Below, piece after piece: positions 34,841 to 46,696 of a DNA stretch of 64,000 nucleotides (position 1 is its first letter; each line of letters starts with the position of its first letter). Made by a program: the position numbers and the translations under genes. The notes below the pieces were generated by a model, which saw nothing but the letters and a program-made list of their open reading frames with translations, did not search any database and had not been told where the DNA came from. The DNA lies in contig CM037871.1 of NCBI GenBank assembly GCA_021292105.1, positions 35,641,854 through 35,705,853 on the forward strand, written 5' to 3'. The DNA is from Anadara kagoshimensis (taxonomy: Eukaryota > Mollusca > Bivalvia > Arcoida > Arcidae).

Positions 34841-35387
34841 CAAAATAAAATGTGTCACAATATGCATTAACTTTTGTTGTTCATTGCTGTGAGCACATTC
34901 ATCGCAAAAGTATACATTTTGGTAAGTTCATATTTAGCTAGTGACCTCTCGAAATAAAAGTTAATGAAGTAATCTTCACTTGTCCGTAAGACCACATTTC
35001 AGTCACTCACCTTTGTTATGAGAAGTTTTAGACAGTAAATTATACATATAATTTCTATATTTTTCTGTCACCTTGAGCACATAAGGTTAATGGGAACTGC
35101 TGATGTTTCATGTGGGTTTTTAGGACAAAAATATATGACAGCAAGTTAAAAATAAAATTTATTAACACTGTTGTGACTTTTGACTCAGTGACATGTCTAT
35201 AAATATGACTTTAATGGCAGAACTTTCTCTTAGCACTTACTGCCCGACAATTTTACGATTTCCAATTATATTGACAATCTTGCCATAAAAATAACTGGAA
35301 GGACATCGGTGTCCTTAGAAATATTCTTCTGAGTTATTTAATTAAGCAAATATTGTTGTTGGATTATCAAATCAAGTTCTAAAAAAT
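34841..35387. other. Intron sequence without recognised features
   Basis: AT-rich. No feature was recognised. Confidence 0.5.
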
Positions 35388-35424
35388 GGTGGTGGGGGGG
35401 GGGTGGGGGGGGGGGGGTGGGTGG
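35388..35424 (+). repeat. G-rich run with quadruplex potential
   Basis: 37 bases of almost pure G with single T breaks (GGTGG, then ten G, T, fourteen G, T, GGG). Confidence 0.85.
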
Positions 35425-36465
35425 AATGACATTTTTAAGAAATTTAGTTGATACTGAAATCTAAAAGATATTTTCTGATATCAGTGTCAAGAGTGTCTAT
35501 AAAGTGTTTATGCCAAAGTTACTGGAGAGAGGAAACGCCAAATAAACACTTCTAGATCTAGTGTCCCCGCTGAGGATAGAACCCAGCCTTGTTGGTGTTT
35601 ATAAAAGAGAGTGCCCACTCTCATTCACCCACACACTTGTTATTGACAAAACAAAGATTTTTTTTGATTCAGAGCTAAATTATTTTGATTGACAAAACAA
35701 AGATTTTTTTTAATTGATTCAAAGAGCTAAATAATTTTGAAAGACATTATGTAAATCTGTGATTGACAGAATTTTGATATTCTAATAAGACTTGAGCAAC
35801 TCTGTTTTGTAAAAAAAATTTCTATTTGAATTTCATATTAGAAAAAGTCTGTAGTATGTTTTATGTAATGGATATGTAATGAATTTGTTTAGTGTATTTG
35901 AACTTGGTACCAATAATTGTGATGTCTGGTATTCAGATAATTATACCGGTAATGAGGATTTTAATACTGATAATGATGAACTACAGGTCAAGTTTGAATT
36001 TAAGTATTTTTTAATCAACAGAATTGTTTGTTAGTGAAAATTATCAGTTGGAGAGTTGTTTGTTAGCGAAAATCATCAGTTGGGTGCATCCTTTAGCCTG
36101 ATATTTTACATGCTCTGACAGCAATGATCTTATTTTATTCCTGATTGATTCATTTCAGTTTAATAGTTTTATTTTATCCTTGAGCAAAATCTTGCGAGTG
36201 TTCCATGTGAAAGTTTTGTATTCAAGGGAAAATAATTATACTAAAAGCATATATTATTAAGGAGTGATGTTACTCGGTAAAATTCATCAGATCAAAATTA
36301 GAAACATGCACATGCCCGTTGGCAAGATTTTGAAAATTGAAAAGTATAAGAACTCATTGTATGAATAAGTTTTTGATTGCAAATCATCATATATATCAGA
36401 ATCTCTTTAGGCTGCAGAAGTAGTGTAGTGATCACTATTATAACACTGGTAATAATACATGCACA
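35425..36465. other. Intron sequence with two small local duplications
   Basis: A unit of about 50 bp (GACAAAACAAAGATTTTTTT) is duplicated at 35645-35745. A unit of about 36 bp (GTTTGTTAG(T/C)GAAAAT) is duplicated at 36024-36090. Nothing else was recognised. Confidence 0.55.
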
Positions 36466-36835
36466 GTAAAGTCTTAATGAGTTGAGTTGAATGATGATGT
36501 TTAATGTCCCAGTCAAGAATATTTCACTTATATCAAGATGCTGCCAGCTATAGGTGAAGGTGCAGAAATTTTGCCTGTGCTTTGCACTGATGGCATTATA
36601 CAGCAGGGTTCTTTATCGTGCCAAGCCTACCGTGACACAGGACTTTGTTTATTTTAATTTTCCATCCGAAAGAACCATGACTTTCATTTCATAATGCTGA
36701 GTGCTTGGTGAAACAGTCACTATACCCACTTTCAAGCCTTAGGTCAGACCCGGTTGGGGTTCGAACCCAGACCTCCCACTTACAGAGCAAGCACTTTACC
36801 AACTGAGCTACTGCAGTGGTTGTAAAGTCTTGATG
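36466..36835 (-). mobile_element. tRNA-derived SINE, family A, inverted, with 14-bp target duplication
   Basis: GTAAAGTCTTAATG at 36466-36479 and GTAAAGTCTTGATG at 36822-36835 match at 13 of 14 positions. The tRNA-like head is at the right (complement of GGTTCGAACCCAGACCTCCC and AACTGAGCTACTGCAGTGG). It is the same family as 34215-34583, in opposite orientation 1.9 kb away. Confidence 0.92.
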
Positions 36836-37114
36836 CATCACCATCATTTGGTCTTTCATTGGCATTATAAAAGATTTGGCGATAAGTTGAGTGAGCCATA
36901 TAAAAATAGAATAGAAGAAATGGATTTTACGACTTCAAAATGGTGTGGCAATAAGTTAGGGAGCAAAGATATCGAGGGACATTATAACACAGTTTTACTG
37001 TGCATGTGGAGGGAAGTACTCTAACATTCACTATTATGGAAACAACTTGTAAATAGCTAAAATTGGGGGCATCTGTAAGGGGTAAATGCCCCTATCCCTC
37101 CTCTGTAATGAGAC

Positions 37115-37445
37115 ATAACTCGTTAAAGGTTGGTTGTTATGGTGTTTGACATCACATCAGAAGTTTTGTCTACCACTCCTCCAGTCATGTCACCGACTGA
37201 ACCAGTGATATATTTTGTTCTCTTAGTACCAAGCACCAAACAGGGACACAGTATTTTAAGTTTTACACCCTTTTGTAAGAGTGGATGCTCTACAACTAAA
37301 TCAGAGACAATCATAACAATAGGCCTTTGATACATGGACTAGGTCTTGAAGGTTATTATAGCTTTGATGAAATGCACAGACAGATGAATATTAGCCGCAA
37401 ATAGCTGCAATAATGCTGATGCGGCTTTTAACAAGAATTCACCCA
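37115..37445. mobile_element. Probable SINE or MITE with GATGCGGC tail
   Basis: The right end reads CGCAAATAGCTGCAATAATG, CTGATGCGGC and an ACTCACTCAC run, like the tail of SINE family B. The left end GGTTGGTTGTTATGGTGTTT resembles it in inverted orientation. The interior is less AT-rich than its surroundings and open on both strands (66 and 70 codons), without a recognisable domain. I take the open frames as by-products of a repeat. Confidence 0.5.
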
Positions 37446-37553
37446 CTCACTCACAGACAAATAAATAGGATTTAAGATGATTCTGAGATGCCCCCCTTAA
37501 ATCATGAACAATTTTTCCATTTTTCCAATGATGTAAAGCTTGAGAGGTGTAGA

Positions 37554-38000
37554 TCAAGAAGTTATATAATCAAGTACAAGTGTACCTGTCTGTCTCATGA
37601 AATGAACGATTTCAAATCCTTGATAAATGTTATATGTTATATATGAATAGTGAACTAAACACTGTCTGTTTGGTCTTGTTACTGAAGCGTTATTTATTAA
37701 ATTTCTATACCATCCTAACTGAGTAAAAAGGATATTATTTTCAGTGTGTAATTTTGATCTGAAGACCAGAAATAAAGTTATTTTTATCAAATTAGCGCTG
37801 CAAACAAATCTGTATTGGATTGCCTGTGACAAGTAGATAAATGTCATCAGACACAATCGATACGTTGATCTTAACAAATTTACCGGTAAGCTGTTGATAT
37901 TGGATCTTATACTCTTCCTTTCGGAGAGCAAAAAATTATAATTTGAATATTTTAAATGAAATTTATTCAGCAATATTGTTTGACTCTTATTTACCTCCAT
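37554..38000 (-). other. 148-codon open frame, unsupported
   Basis: This is the longest non-repetitive open frame in the window. It begins MEVNKSQTILL and is rich in Asn, Leu, Ile and Tyr with few acidic residues. I see no domain, signal peptide or splice context, and the codon content mirrors the AT-rich background. From base composition alone I roughly expect about 0.1 frames of this length in the window, so it is slightly unusual but not compelling. It could be a chance frame or a decayed transposon gene. Confidence 0.2.
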
Positions 38001-38612
38001 TTTGGCATCAATAATATTAAAGGATAAGGAATTCAGTATTTGACATCCTATAGTTCTAGGTTCCTTTCATTCTCAGTTTGGATTTTTACACATGACAGGA
38101 GATGCTTACCCTTCCAGAGTACCTGGGCCTGTATTTCTCCGGTGGAAGTTACCATATTAACTTACCGGTAATTTGTTAGTGTTCAAAGTTTTTACTTTGC
38201 TTTTTGGGGTGCTTTTGAGGATTGTGATTCGTATTGCATCGTGATACGATTGCTCTGTACTGGTATTTAACATTATTACATTATGATATGATTTTACTCT
38301 GAGACCTTTGTTTTGATTGGTTAAACTACTTGCACGCGCAACACCGTTTTTCATCATATTGCACTCTGGAACATGATAAAACACCATATTGCACTAAGCC
38401 AATCAAATCCATCGTTGAAAACTTGAATTGAACACAAAAAGAATGAATTGCGCCATTTAATTACGTCACAGACACTAGTACGTCATTAGTTGCCATGATG
38501 CTGCTCTGGTACCGTGATGGCGGCCAGTGTTGGAACATAAAAGGCAAAACATATTCATAATTAAAATATAACACTTGTCTTCTCATTTTAAAATAGTTTA
38601 CATGTAATAAAA
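38001..38612. other. Intron sequence with partial fold-back similarity
   Basis: ATCATATTGCACTCTGGAAC and ACCATATTGCACTAAGCCAA near 38350-38400 resemble the outer part of the hairpin arms at 38613. A wider decayed fold-back element may begin near 38280. Confidence 0.4.
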
Positions 38613-38757
38613 CAATTATAGCATTTCTTTGAGTGCAATATGATGTGTTTTATCGGCAAAGAAACGTAATATTGACCTTGGCCTACGGCCTCGGCCAATA
38701 TTGCTTTTCTTTGCCGATAAAACATCATATCGCACTCACTGAAATGCTATTATTGTA
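38613..38757. repeat. Long fold-back hairpin, about 70-bp arms
   Basis: The left arm (AATTATAGCATTTCTTTGAG, then GATGTGTTTTATCGGCAAAG, then TATTGACCTTGGCC) is followed after 3 bases by a right arm that is its complement with few mismatches. The arms extend to AATAGCATTTC at the far end. The loop is GGCC-TAC-GGCC. One arm alone recurs at 19050-19140. This is a palindromic MITE; transcribed RNA would form a near-perfect hairpin. Confidence 0.9.
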
Positions 38758-39960
38758 TAATATTTTCACAGCTTTTAAAAATCAGTTGTATTATCCAGAT
38801 TTTCTCATTTTTTACAACATAAAAGAACAAAATAGAATTTATTCATATTTAGCTGTTTTATGGAAAAAATCATATAAATCATTATACATAAGCGCCCATG
38901 TGATGACATCCCTAACCAGAATGTTTGTGTGTTATTAGAATGAGTTGATTTTCAATCAGTTAGCAGTCTAAAACATAGTGCAGATATAGCCAAAGAAAGG
39001 TAACTCTTGTAGAAAAAATTAATTTGTAATCTTAAAATTGAGAAAAAAAATCCTCTGAAAGGATATCAATGAATCGTGTTAAAAATTATTAGAAAGTGTT
39101 ACTGCAATCTTACTTGTAAAAATAATTTAAGAGTTTTCATTACCATAATTTTGTTTGTTTGTTTTTGTGTGGGTGTGAGTGTAAAATGAAACCTAAGTTG
39201 ATTTTAAGTTTCAGTTTTATCAGTGGGTTGAAAATAAAAATGGAATGTCCAAGTTTACCTTTGCCTCTTATTCTATAAATCCCTTTATTAATCAACTCAG
39301 TTTTAGAAAAGTTTTGATAAGTATAATGATAGAACTCAAAGATTAAAGTATCTGTAACCATCTAGTAAACCCAGAAAGCCAACCCAAGGGAGACAACAAT
39401 GTGACCTTTATATGACAATATAAGAAAATTTGAACTGAAAACAGAGTATATCCTAGAAGGCCATTGATACCTTATTTTGCCAAACAACCCTATTGTTAAG
39501 GCCTTAAATATTACATGAATGCAGAAATATTGATCTTATGGTGTTTTAGAGAAAGTTTTTGAAAATGACCTCTTCTGAAAATCTGATGGGACTAAAATTT
39601 TAAATCTTTACGGGTTACATAGGGTAAACTCCTTTCTTTCAAAAGTATAAGTTGACATTATTGATATCTGCACATTTAAAATACTAATCAAGTCTGCTAC
39701 CATCTTTATTATTTAAGTTTACCCCTCTGACTTTCACCATTCCTACCTGTTGAACATCACTGCCTTAAGGTTTGATTCCCACTTGTGCAGATCCAGTTGT
39801 GAAAATTGGGTCAGTTAGGATGCTTAAATTCAGTTGGTTTTCACCAGGTACACCAATTTCTTCAATCATCCCGAAACTAACAATCTTGATATAAGTGAAA
39901 GAATCATGACTGGTAAGACTAACATAAACAAGCATTCTGAGAGTATTGCAAAACAATACA
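38758..39960. other. Intron sequence without recognised features
   Basis: AT-rich. The small open frames at 39140-39361 and 39765-39980 lack domains and splice context. Confidence 0.5.
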
Positions 39961-40890
39961 TAGTCCCCTACCAGTCGCATATTTCACTAATCCCAAAGTT
40001 TTAGGTAAAGTGTACCTTATTATATGGTACAAAGATTTATAGTTATAAATTATACGTGTTGTTCAAGATGTAAAACAAAACTTGATCATAGTAAAATCAA
40101 AAACCAGCAATTGAGTTCTCAAAAATTCATTATCTGCAAGCATGTAGAAAAAAGTGCAAAAAACTGAAAATTCATTGAATTTTCAAAGTTCAAAGGGCCA
40201 TAACTCCCATAAAAACTAGTAGAATGAAACAAAACTTAAACTTGATCTGTAACTCATCATGGTTGACCTGCATACCAAAAAACAATTCATTAACTGCAAG
40301 CGTGTAGAAAAAAAGAGCGGAAAACTGAAATTTCAGTGAATTTTCAAAGTTCAAAGGGCCATAACTCCCGTAAAAATTAGCAGATGGAAACGAAACATAA
40401 ACTTGATCTGTAACTCATCATGTTAGAGTCACATACCAAACATTAGTTCCATTTCTGCAAGCATGTAGCAAAAAAGTGCGGAAAACTAAAATTTCTGTGA
40501 ATTTTCAAAGATCAAAGGGCCATAACTCCGGTAAAAATTAGCAGATGGAAACGAAACGTAAACTTGATCTGTAACTCATCATGGTAGACTCATATACCAA
40601 AAATCAGTTCATTATCTAAAAGCATTTAGAAAAAAAGTGTCGAAAACTGAAATTTCAGTGAATTTTCAAAGTTCAAAGGGCCATAACTCATGTAAAAATT
40701 TGCGGACCAGAATGAAACGCTAACTTGATCTGCAACTCATCATGGTAGACTCACATACCAAAAATCAGTTCATTATCTAAAAGATTTTAAAAAATAAGTG
40801 TGGAAAACTGAGGCGTGACAGACGGACGGATGTACAGACGGACAGAGCGCAAACCTAAAGTCCCCTTCCGCTTTCGCCGGTAGGGGACTA
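39961..40890 (+). mobile_element. TIR element with 161-bp core array (TAGTCCCCTACC termini)
   Basis: TAGTCCCCTACC at 39961-39972 is mirrored by GGTAGGGGACTA at 40879-40890. Between about 40080 and 40810 are four to five units of about 161 bp. Each contains TTCAAAGGGCCATAACTCC and CTTGATCTGTAACTCATCAT. A GACAGACGGACGGATG segment precedes the right end. There is no coding capacity. The plan, short inverted termini around a tandem core, parallels the 8.5-kb and 26.7-kb elements, but the sequence is unrelated. Confidence 0.85.
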
Positions 40891-40938
40891 ATAACCCATA
40901 CTAATTACTTTAGGAATTTTCTGTTTTTCCCTTTCTTC

Positions 40939-40968
40939 TCCCCACCCCACCCCACCCCACCCACCCCA
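40939..40968 (-). repeat. (CCCCA)n run, G-quadruplex potential on minus strand
   Basis: Six CCCC/CCC tracts separated by single A residues. Confidence 0.85.
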
Positions 40969-41079
40969 ATAGTTTGAACAAATTTGGTATCCCTATCACA
41001 GTATCATCTTTTTAAGTAAATTCAATCCAGCCTGTTTTTTAACTACAACAATCTCCTGAGAGCCCTTCAACTATGATTT

Positions 41080-41250
41080 GACCTTTTGACCTTTATCTGT
41101 ATCTAAATGTAATATGTTACACACCATCATCTCATGTTGGTATACAAATATTCCAAGTTTGATTAAAATCCACCCAAAGACAGATGGAGAGACCGACAGA
41201 TGGTGAAACAGATACATTTCCTATATACCCTTCCCAAACTAAGTTGGAAG
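41080..41250 (-). mobile_element. Terminal-hairpin repeat, TATACCCC type, inverted fragment
   Basis: On the minus strand it reads GGGTATATAGGAAATGTATC, then CCATCTG(TC), then TGGATTTTAATCAAACTTGG. This is the order seen at 33248-33535. It is shorter and more diverged. Confidence 0.65.
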
Positions 41251-41971
41251 TGTTGGTGGTTTATTATATCTCCATTATACCTTTCTCCTAGAGTAACCCC
41301 TTGTGCATTTTAAGTTAATTTCCTTCACTCTGTACCATTGTCACTCCTGTTTGAGTGATGTATTAATGACAGTTTTGTGACATCTCTGTCAGTTATATAG
41401 TTATAGTTGCTTTGTTAGTCCATATTCTCATCAAACAAGCCTATAATAATGCTTATATTGCACAGTGTACTGGTCCCAATAATCCACTTATTTAGTCTCT
41501 AGATCATAAAATTAATTGTTAGTTGTTTGTTGCCATAGAAACAAACTAAATTTTTCGACTAATAGCAAATTTAATTGTTTATAATTTTATTTTAAAGTTT
41601 TATGATAGTGTTGTGAAGTACGGTGGTTTATTTTGAAGTTTTAACTTATGTGCTTATGCATATATATTTAACATTGATATCTTTATAGTCTGAAAACATG
41701 GGGTTTAGAAGAATTAATTAGCATGAAGATGATGTTAATGATTAGATAACCTGTACTCTTTGTCTCAATGGATTTTTAGGGGTTGACATGGGGATGCAGT
41801 GTTCAATTTAGAATAATATTCTTTTCAGAAGAGGCCATTTTCAAAATCTGTCTAAAACATTATAACATCAATATTTTTGTATTCATTTTATGGTAAATAT
41901 GGCTTACAAAATAAGGGGCTAGGGGCCATAGGGCATGAATGCAAAAATACTGATGCATATTGAAATAAAAT
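41251..41971. other. Intron sequence without recognised features
   Basis: AT-rich. AGTGTTCAATTTAGAA near 41800 resembles the ends of the MITE at 52411, but no partner end was found. Confidence 0.45.
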
Positions 41972-42978
41972 GAAGAATGAACACTGGACATGGCAATATG
42001 GTCATTTTTAGACAATTTTCTTGAAGAAACACAAGCTCAGTTCTAATCAGTTTCTACTGATGTTATACTGGGAGAATGAACACTGGGCATGGCAATATGG
42101 TCATTTTTAGACAATTTTCGTGAAAAAACACAAGCTCTGTTCTAATCAGTTTCTACTGATGTTGTACTGGGAGAATGAACACTGGGCATGGCAATATGGT
42201 CATTTTTAGACAATTTTCGTGAAGAAACACAAGCTCTGTTCTAATCAGTTTCTACTGATGTTATACTGGGAGAATGAACACTGGGCATGGCAATATGGTC
42301 ATTTTTAGACAATTTTCGTGAAGAAACACAAGCTCTGTTCTAATCAGCTTCTACTGATGTTATACTGGGAGAATGAACACTGGGCATGGCAATATGGTCA
42401 TTTTTAGACAATTTTCGTGAAGAAACACAAGCTCTGTTCTAATCAGTTTCTACTGATGTTATACTGGGAGAATGAACACTGGGCATGGCAATATGGTCAT
42501 TTTTAGACAATTTTCTTGAAGAAACACAAGCTCTGTTGTAATCAGTTTCTACTGATGTTGTACTGGGAGAATGAACACTGGGCATGGCAATATGGTCATT
42601 TTTAGACAATTTTCGTGAAGAAACACAAGCTCTGTTGTAATCAGCTTCTACTGATGTTATACTGGGAGAATGAACACTGGGCATGGCAATATGGTCATTT
42701 TTAGACAATTTTCGTGAAGAAACACAAGCTCTGTTGTTATCAGCTTCTACTGATGTTATACTGGGAGAATGAACACTGGGCATGGCAATATGGTCATTTT
42801 TAGACAATTTTCGTGAAGAAACACAAGCTCTGTTCTAATCAGCTTCTACTGATGTTGTACTGGGAGAATGAACACTGGGCATGGCAATATGGTCATTTTT
42901 AGACAATTTTCGTGAAGAAACACAAGCTCTGTTCTAATCAGCTTTCTACTGATGTTGTACTGGGAGAATGCCTGTATC
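41972..42978. repeat. 99-bp minisatellite, about 10 copies
   Basis: Units contain ACTGGGAGAATGAACACTGG, CATGGCAATATGGTCATTTT and GAAGAAACACAAGCTCTG. Unit starts at 42067, 42166, 42265 and so on are exactly 99 bp apart up to 42859; the last interval is 100. Divergence is very low. As 99 is a multiple of three, one minus-strand frame stays open across several units (42439-42807) and gives a 33-residue repeat. Other units have a TAG in that frame, so I regard it as non-coding. Confidence 0.95.
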
Positions 42979-43284
42979 CAGTACAGAGAAGCTGTCAGAG
43001 ATACATCAGAAGTGTCTGGCAGTGTCAGAATTGATTTGATTGACAATATTGTTAGTTTTTGATCAAATTTGTATTCCTGAGTCGCTGTTATTACATCATT
43101 AGTTTGTACAAAACATGTTCTTCTATCTGATTTGAGATAATTCTATCACAATCCTGTTTTAGATATAAATACACACAAACAGAACATGTAACCTTTGCGT
43201 CACTTTCATGTTAACCTAGTCAAATGCATACATGCTGTCAGAAATTAGTTTGAATTGCTAGAATACTGATACTAAATGATCAGT

Positions 43285-43520
43285 ATTAAAATTTTAGTGA
43301 TTTATTATAAGACGGTATAACAGAATTGTATATTTGGCGAGACTGAATCTAAAAATTTTCAGTGTTTTCTATTAGATGATTAAAGAAAATGGAATTTCCC
43401 GCGAGACTGAATTGAAAATTTTTAGTGATTTCTTATGAGATGATATATAATACAATTGAATTTCTGGCGAGACTAAATTGAAAATTTTCAGTGATTTCTT
43501 CTATAAGACGACAATATAAC
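43285..43520. repeat. About 67-bp tandem repeat, three diverged units
   Basis: Units contain GGCGAGACTGAAT, AAAATTTTCAGTG and a TTATAAGACG variant. Confidence 0.75.
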
Positions 43521-43734
43521 AGCATTTACAAAATATTTACATGTTATGGGTCTATGACCTTTGGATTGACTTAAATTTAGAATCCTGCATACATACTAAC
43601 AGTTTCTAAACATGCATTGTGAAATTTGGGTTAATTAAATGTTACCAACTAGGCTGATCTTTTATTATACCCCACCTATTTCATTTGAATTTATATCCCT
43701 CCTTCTGTCCATCCAGACACGTCTTATCCAGAAT

Positions 43735-43885
43735 AATTCTCCAAAACTACGACACACTGTTTTACGAAACTTGGTGCAAAGCATAAACATTGATGGGAGA
43801 TGCACATATTAATCTGATTTGGTTTGCCCATTTTCCTGGAAGTTATGACCCTTTGAGTACAAATTACAAAAAGTACCTTTGTGCT
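43735..43885. repeat. Dispersed repeat fragment, partner of 5100-5275
   Basis: TTCTCCAAAACTACGACACA, AAGCATAAACATTGATGGGA and AGTTATGACCCTTTGAGTAC match the 5.1-kb copy in order and orientation. Confidence 0.65.
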
Positions 43886-45183
43886 GGGGATCTTTATTAA
43901 CTGAATTTGCTTGTTAACATACAAAGAGACTGACCAATGCTTTATTTCCCAGATTTGTGTGTCTAATTTTTCAGGTCACCTGAAACCCATGGGTTGAATT
44001 TGATGAAACTAAATTGTCATAACCATGCCAAGATGAAGGGCTTTTGGATTTGCGCAAGTAAAGGGATTATGTCCCCCTGTGACTCAATACAGGGGGAAAT
44101 GGTGAAATCTTAAAAAATCTTCTGGTTAAAAAAAAAAAATAAGTACCAGACATTTAGATGATATAGATAATACATATCTAGTATCCTTAAGGTATCCACC
44201 TTTTAATTTGCACAAATCTTGGCAATGGAGCATAAAACAGGAAAACTGGAGATGAACGGGCATCCCATGGAATGGACTTTCAAAAAATCTTCTCTGGTGA
44301 GATACAATAAATATATCTTAATTAAGCATATATACATCAAGCAGAATTCAATTTGCAAAAGTCTTAGCTGTTGAACCCACATTGAGGAACTTAAAAAAGG
44401 GACTCAATGATTAATTTTAACATGCTCTTTGATGAACATACAAAAGCTTGACCTTGGATATTTTATACCTGGCGTCCTTTTGGCATGTAATTTTTAATTT
44501 GCAAAAATGTTAACCGTGGTCCAACAAATGGGGATGCTTTAGAGGGGGTTCCCTTTAAACCATTCTTAGATTCTCTTTGGTTTTTGATGTAACATCTTTA
44601 AGCAAGTAATATTGAATCTGTCTGTAAAGGTCTTTGCTTGAGGCCCCATGAAGGGTAAACTTTATAGAGGGGTCTTTACTACTACTATATATTAGAGACT
44701 GCAAGAGATGGCAGTTACTTTTTTTCAGTGAGCTCTAAGACCCACTTGCCATTTTTATGTAGTGTAGCATATCAAAACTGAATGCAGAATAAAGACAAAA
44801 CCCATCCAAGTAAACTGAATACCTGACTTGCCTGAACAAAAATCATCAGTGTGTAAGTGTTCATTTGAGACATGCTGTACTGTACATATGGTTTGACTTC
44901 AGAGAGGATTATTCAAAACAAGTGTTCCAGAGTTCTCAGAAAGGGTTTTACAATTTTAGTACCATAGATATAACTTGCTTCTCAATTAAATGCACCAGTT
45001 TTGAATATTAATACACATTAATATGTTCTAATTTAAAATATTAACATCTGTGTATTATATTTTGTTATCTGAGATGAACACCACTCTACAGCTATTAAGT
45101 GTAATCATGATACAAATTAAATCTCAATATAGACCTGTAAAGTTTCAGATCCAGCGAGATGTTGCTGAGATTAACAAATTGAT
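43886..45183. other. Intron sequence without recognised features
   Basis: No exon, RNA gene or bordered element was recognised. A short (TA)n follows at about 45189-45210. Confidence 0.5.
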
Positions 45184-45319
45184 AACCAATATATATATAT
45201 ATATATATATAGAAGACCTTATGTGTCTTCAGATGTTATTATTCCTGTTTATAGGTTTTCATAATTGTGATATTATTGACAAATTGATCAGCAATAGACA
45301 GTGTTGCTAGTGTTAAAAT

Positions 45320-45693
45320 ACATCTCACATTTCTCTCTCTCTACTCTCTTTTTCATCTCTCTCATTAGATGGAATCTCTCGCTTTCTCTCTCTTCCCCTC
45401 TCTATCTCTCATTAGATGGAATGTCTCTCTCTCTCGCTCTCTGTCACTCACTCAAAAGCTGGGATCATCCTTGTAAGGTCTCTCTCTTTCTCGTAAGATT
45501 GAATCAGTCTTTTTCAAAATCTGGAATCTCTTTTTCAAAATCTGGAATCTCTCTCTTTCTCTCTCTCTGATATGGAAATAACATACAGAAATTATGCACA
45601 CAGCAGCCAGCAATAAGATATCAAACATCATACATTCAAATTATGTTTGCAATATATTCAGCTCCTTCTGTCATTCAAATGAAATATTGGAAT

Positions 45694-45736
<43 letters not shown>

Positions 45737-45740
45737 ATAA
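45320..45740. repeat. CT-rich low-complexity region and (TC)n microsatellite
   Basis: Polypyrimidine sequence dominated by CTCTCT, with ATTAGATGGAAT(C/G)TCTC units repeated, ending in a (TC)n run at 45692-45733. The 86- and 89-codon frames over it (Ser/Leu-rich) are artefacts. Confidence 0.9.
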
Positions 45741-45972
45741 GATGGAATATTTCCCAAAAGCTAAAATATCTCTTTTCTCTCTGTTTTAAGTTGGAATCTC
45801 TCTCATAAGCTTACATCCTTTTCTCTGTGTAATAGGGAAAGTAAGATAAAGAAATCATGCACACAGCAGCCAGCAATAGGAAAAAAATGAAACTGACATG
45901 TCATACATCATACATTCAAATTATGTTTGTGATATAATTAGCTCTTTCTGTCATTCAAATGAAATATTGAAT
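45590..45972. repeat. About 120-bp direct duplication flanking the (TC)n run
   Basis: GCACACAGCAGCCAGCAATA, CATACATTCAAATTATGTTT and TCTGTCATTCAAATGAAATA occur in the same order at 45596-45695 and 45858-45970. Confidence 0.88.
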
Positions 45973-45975
45973 TTA

Positions 45976-46696
45976 GATTTTTTTCTCAAATTGAAGTAAT
46001 AAAAGTAATAATATTGATATATGATCGACTGTTATACACAAACAGGTGAAGAGCACAATCATCATCATCATTCCTATAACGTATATATGATTACTGGGGA
46101 ATTTCCAATAAGTCGCTGTCACTTTACAAGTCTCTATGTTCCATATATCATCAATGTCTTTCTCTCTCTTTGTCTCCGTATCTCTAAGTAAATAAGGATT
46201 ATTCGACAAGCAGGATCATTATCACATGATCCATGAGAAATAGGAGTTTTTTCTAGCATTTGGATTTAGATTTGTTTTATTTCCCGATTTCGTTTGAAAG
46301 TAAGAGCATTACAATGCTTTTATTATATAGATGTTGCACGTATATTAAGGTTTTATATTTTACGGCGGAAGATGTTTTTTAGTTACCGGTGTGCAGTTTA
46401 TTGAACAGTCATGAAGTGTTTTCTTAATAAAATAGTTAATTTGATATATTTGGAGAACTTCAAATGTGAATTCTGTCATTAAATATCCTATGGTATTTCA
46501 AACAAGCTTTATTTTCTCAGCTGGATATTAACGGAGAAAAAAAAAATCTGCAATTTCTTACGTTTTAAGTGTTATTGTTTACTATGGCAATGAGATGAAG
46601 GATCGCCATTTACTTTTTTCTTTCTTCAAAATATGGAATACTTAAAATAGAAATTCCATTTTTCTGGGTGAATTTTTAAAAAAAAAAATCGGATCA
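45976..46696 (+). other. Possible promoter and 5' UTR of exon 1c
   Basis: The stretch is relatively free of repeats. It holds scattered CpG (TTTACGGCGGAAG near 46360) not typical of the surrounding intron. No acceptor precedes the exon 1c ATG at a clear position, so transcription may start here. This is inference. Confidence 0.35.

Noticed and set aside
37123..37335. Small gene open on both strands near 37.1-37.3 kb
   Set aside because: It lies between ends resembling SINE/MITE tails and has no domain; better explained as part of a repeat.
42439..42807. Minus-strand 122-codon frame with a 33-residue repeat
   Set aside because: It is the 99-bp minisatellite read in a frame that happens to lack stops in four units; neighbouring units carry TAG.
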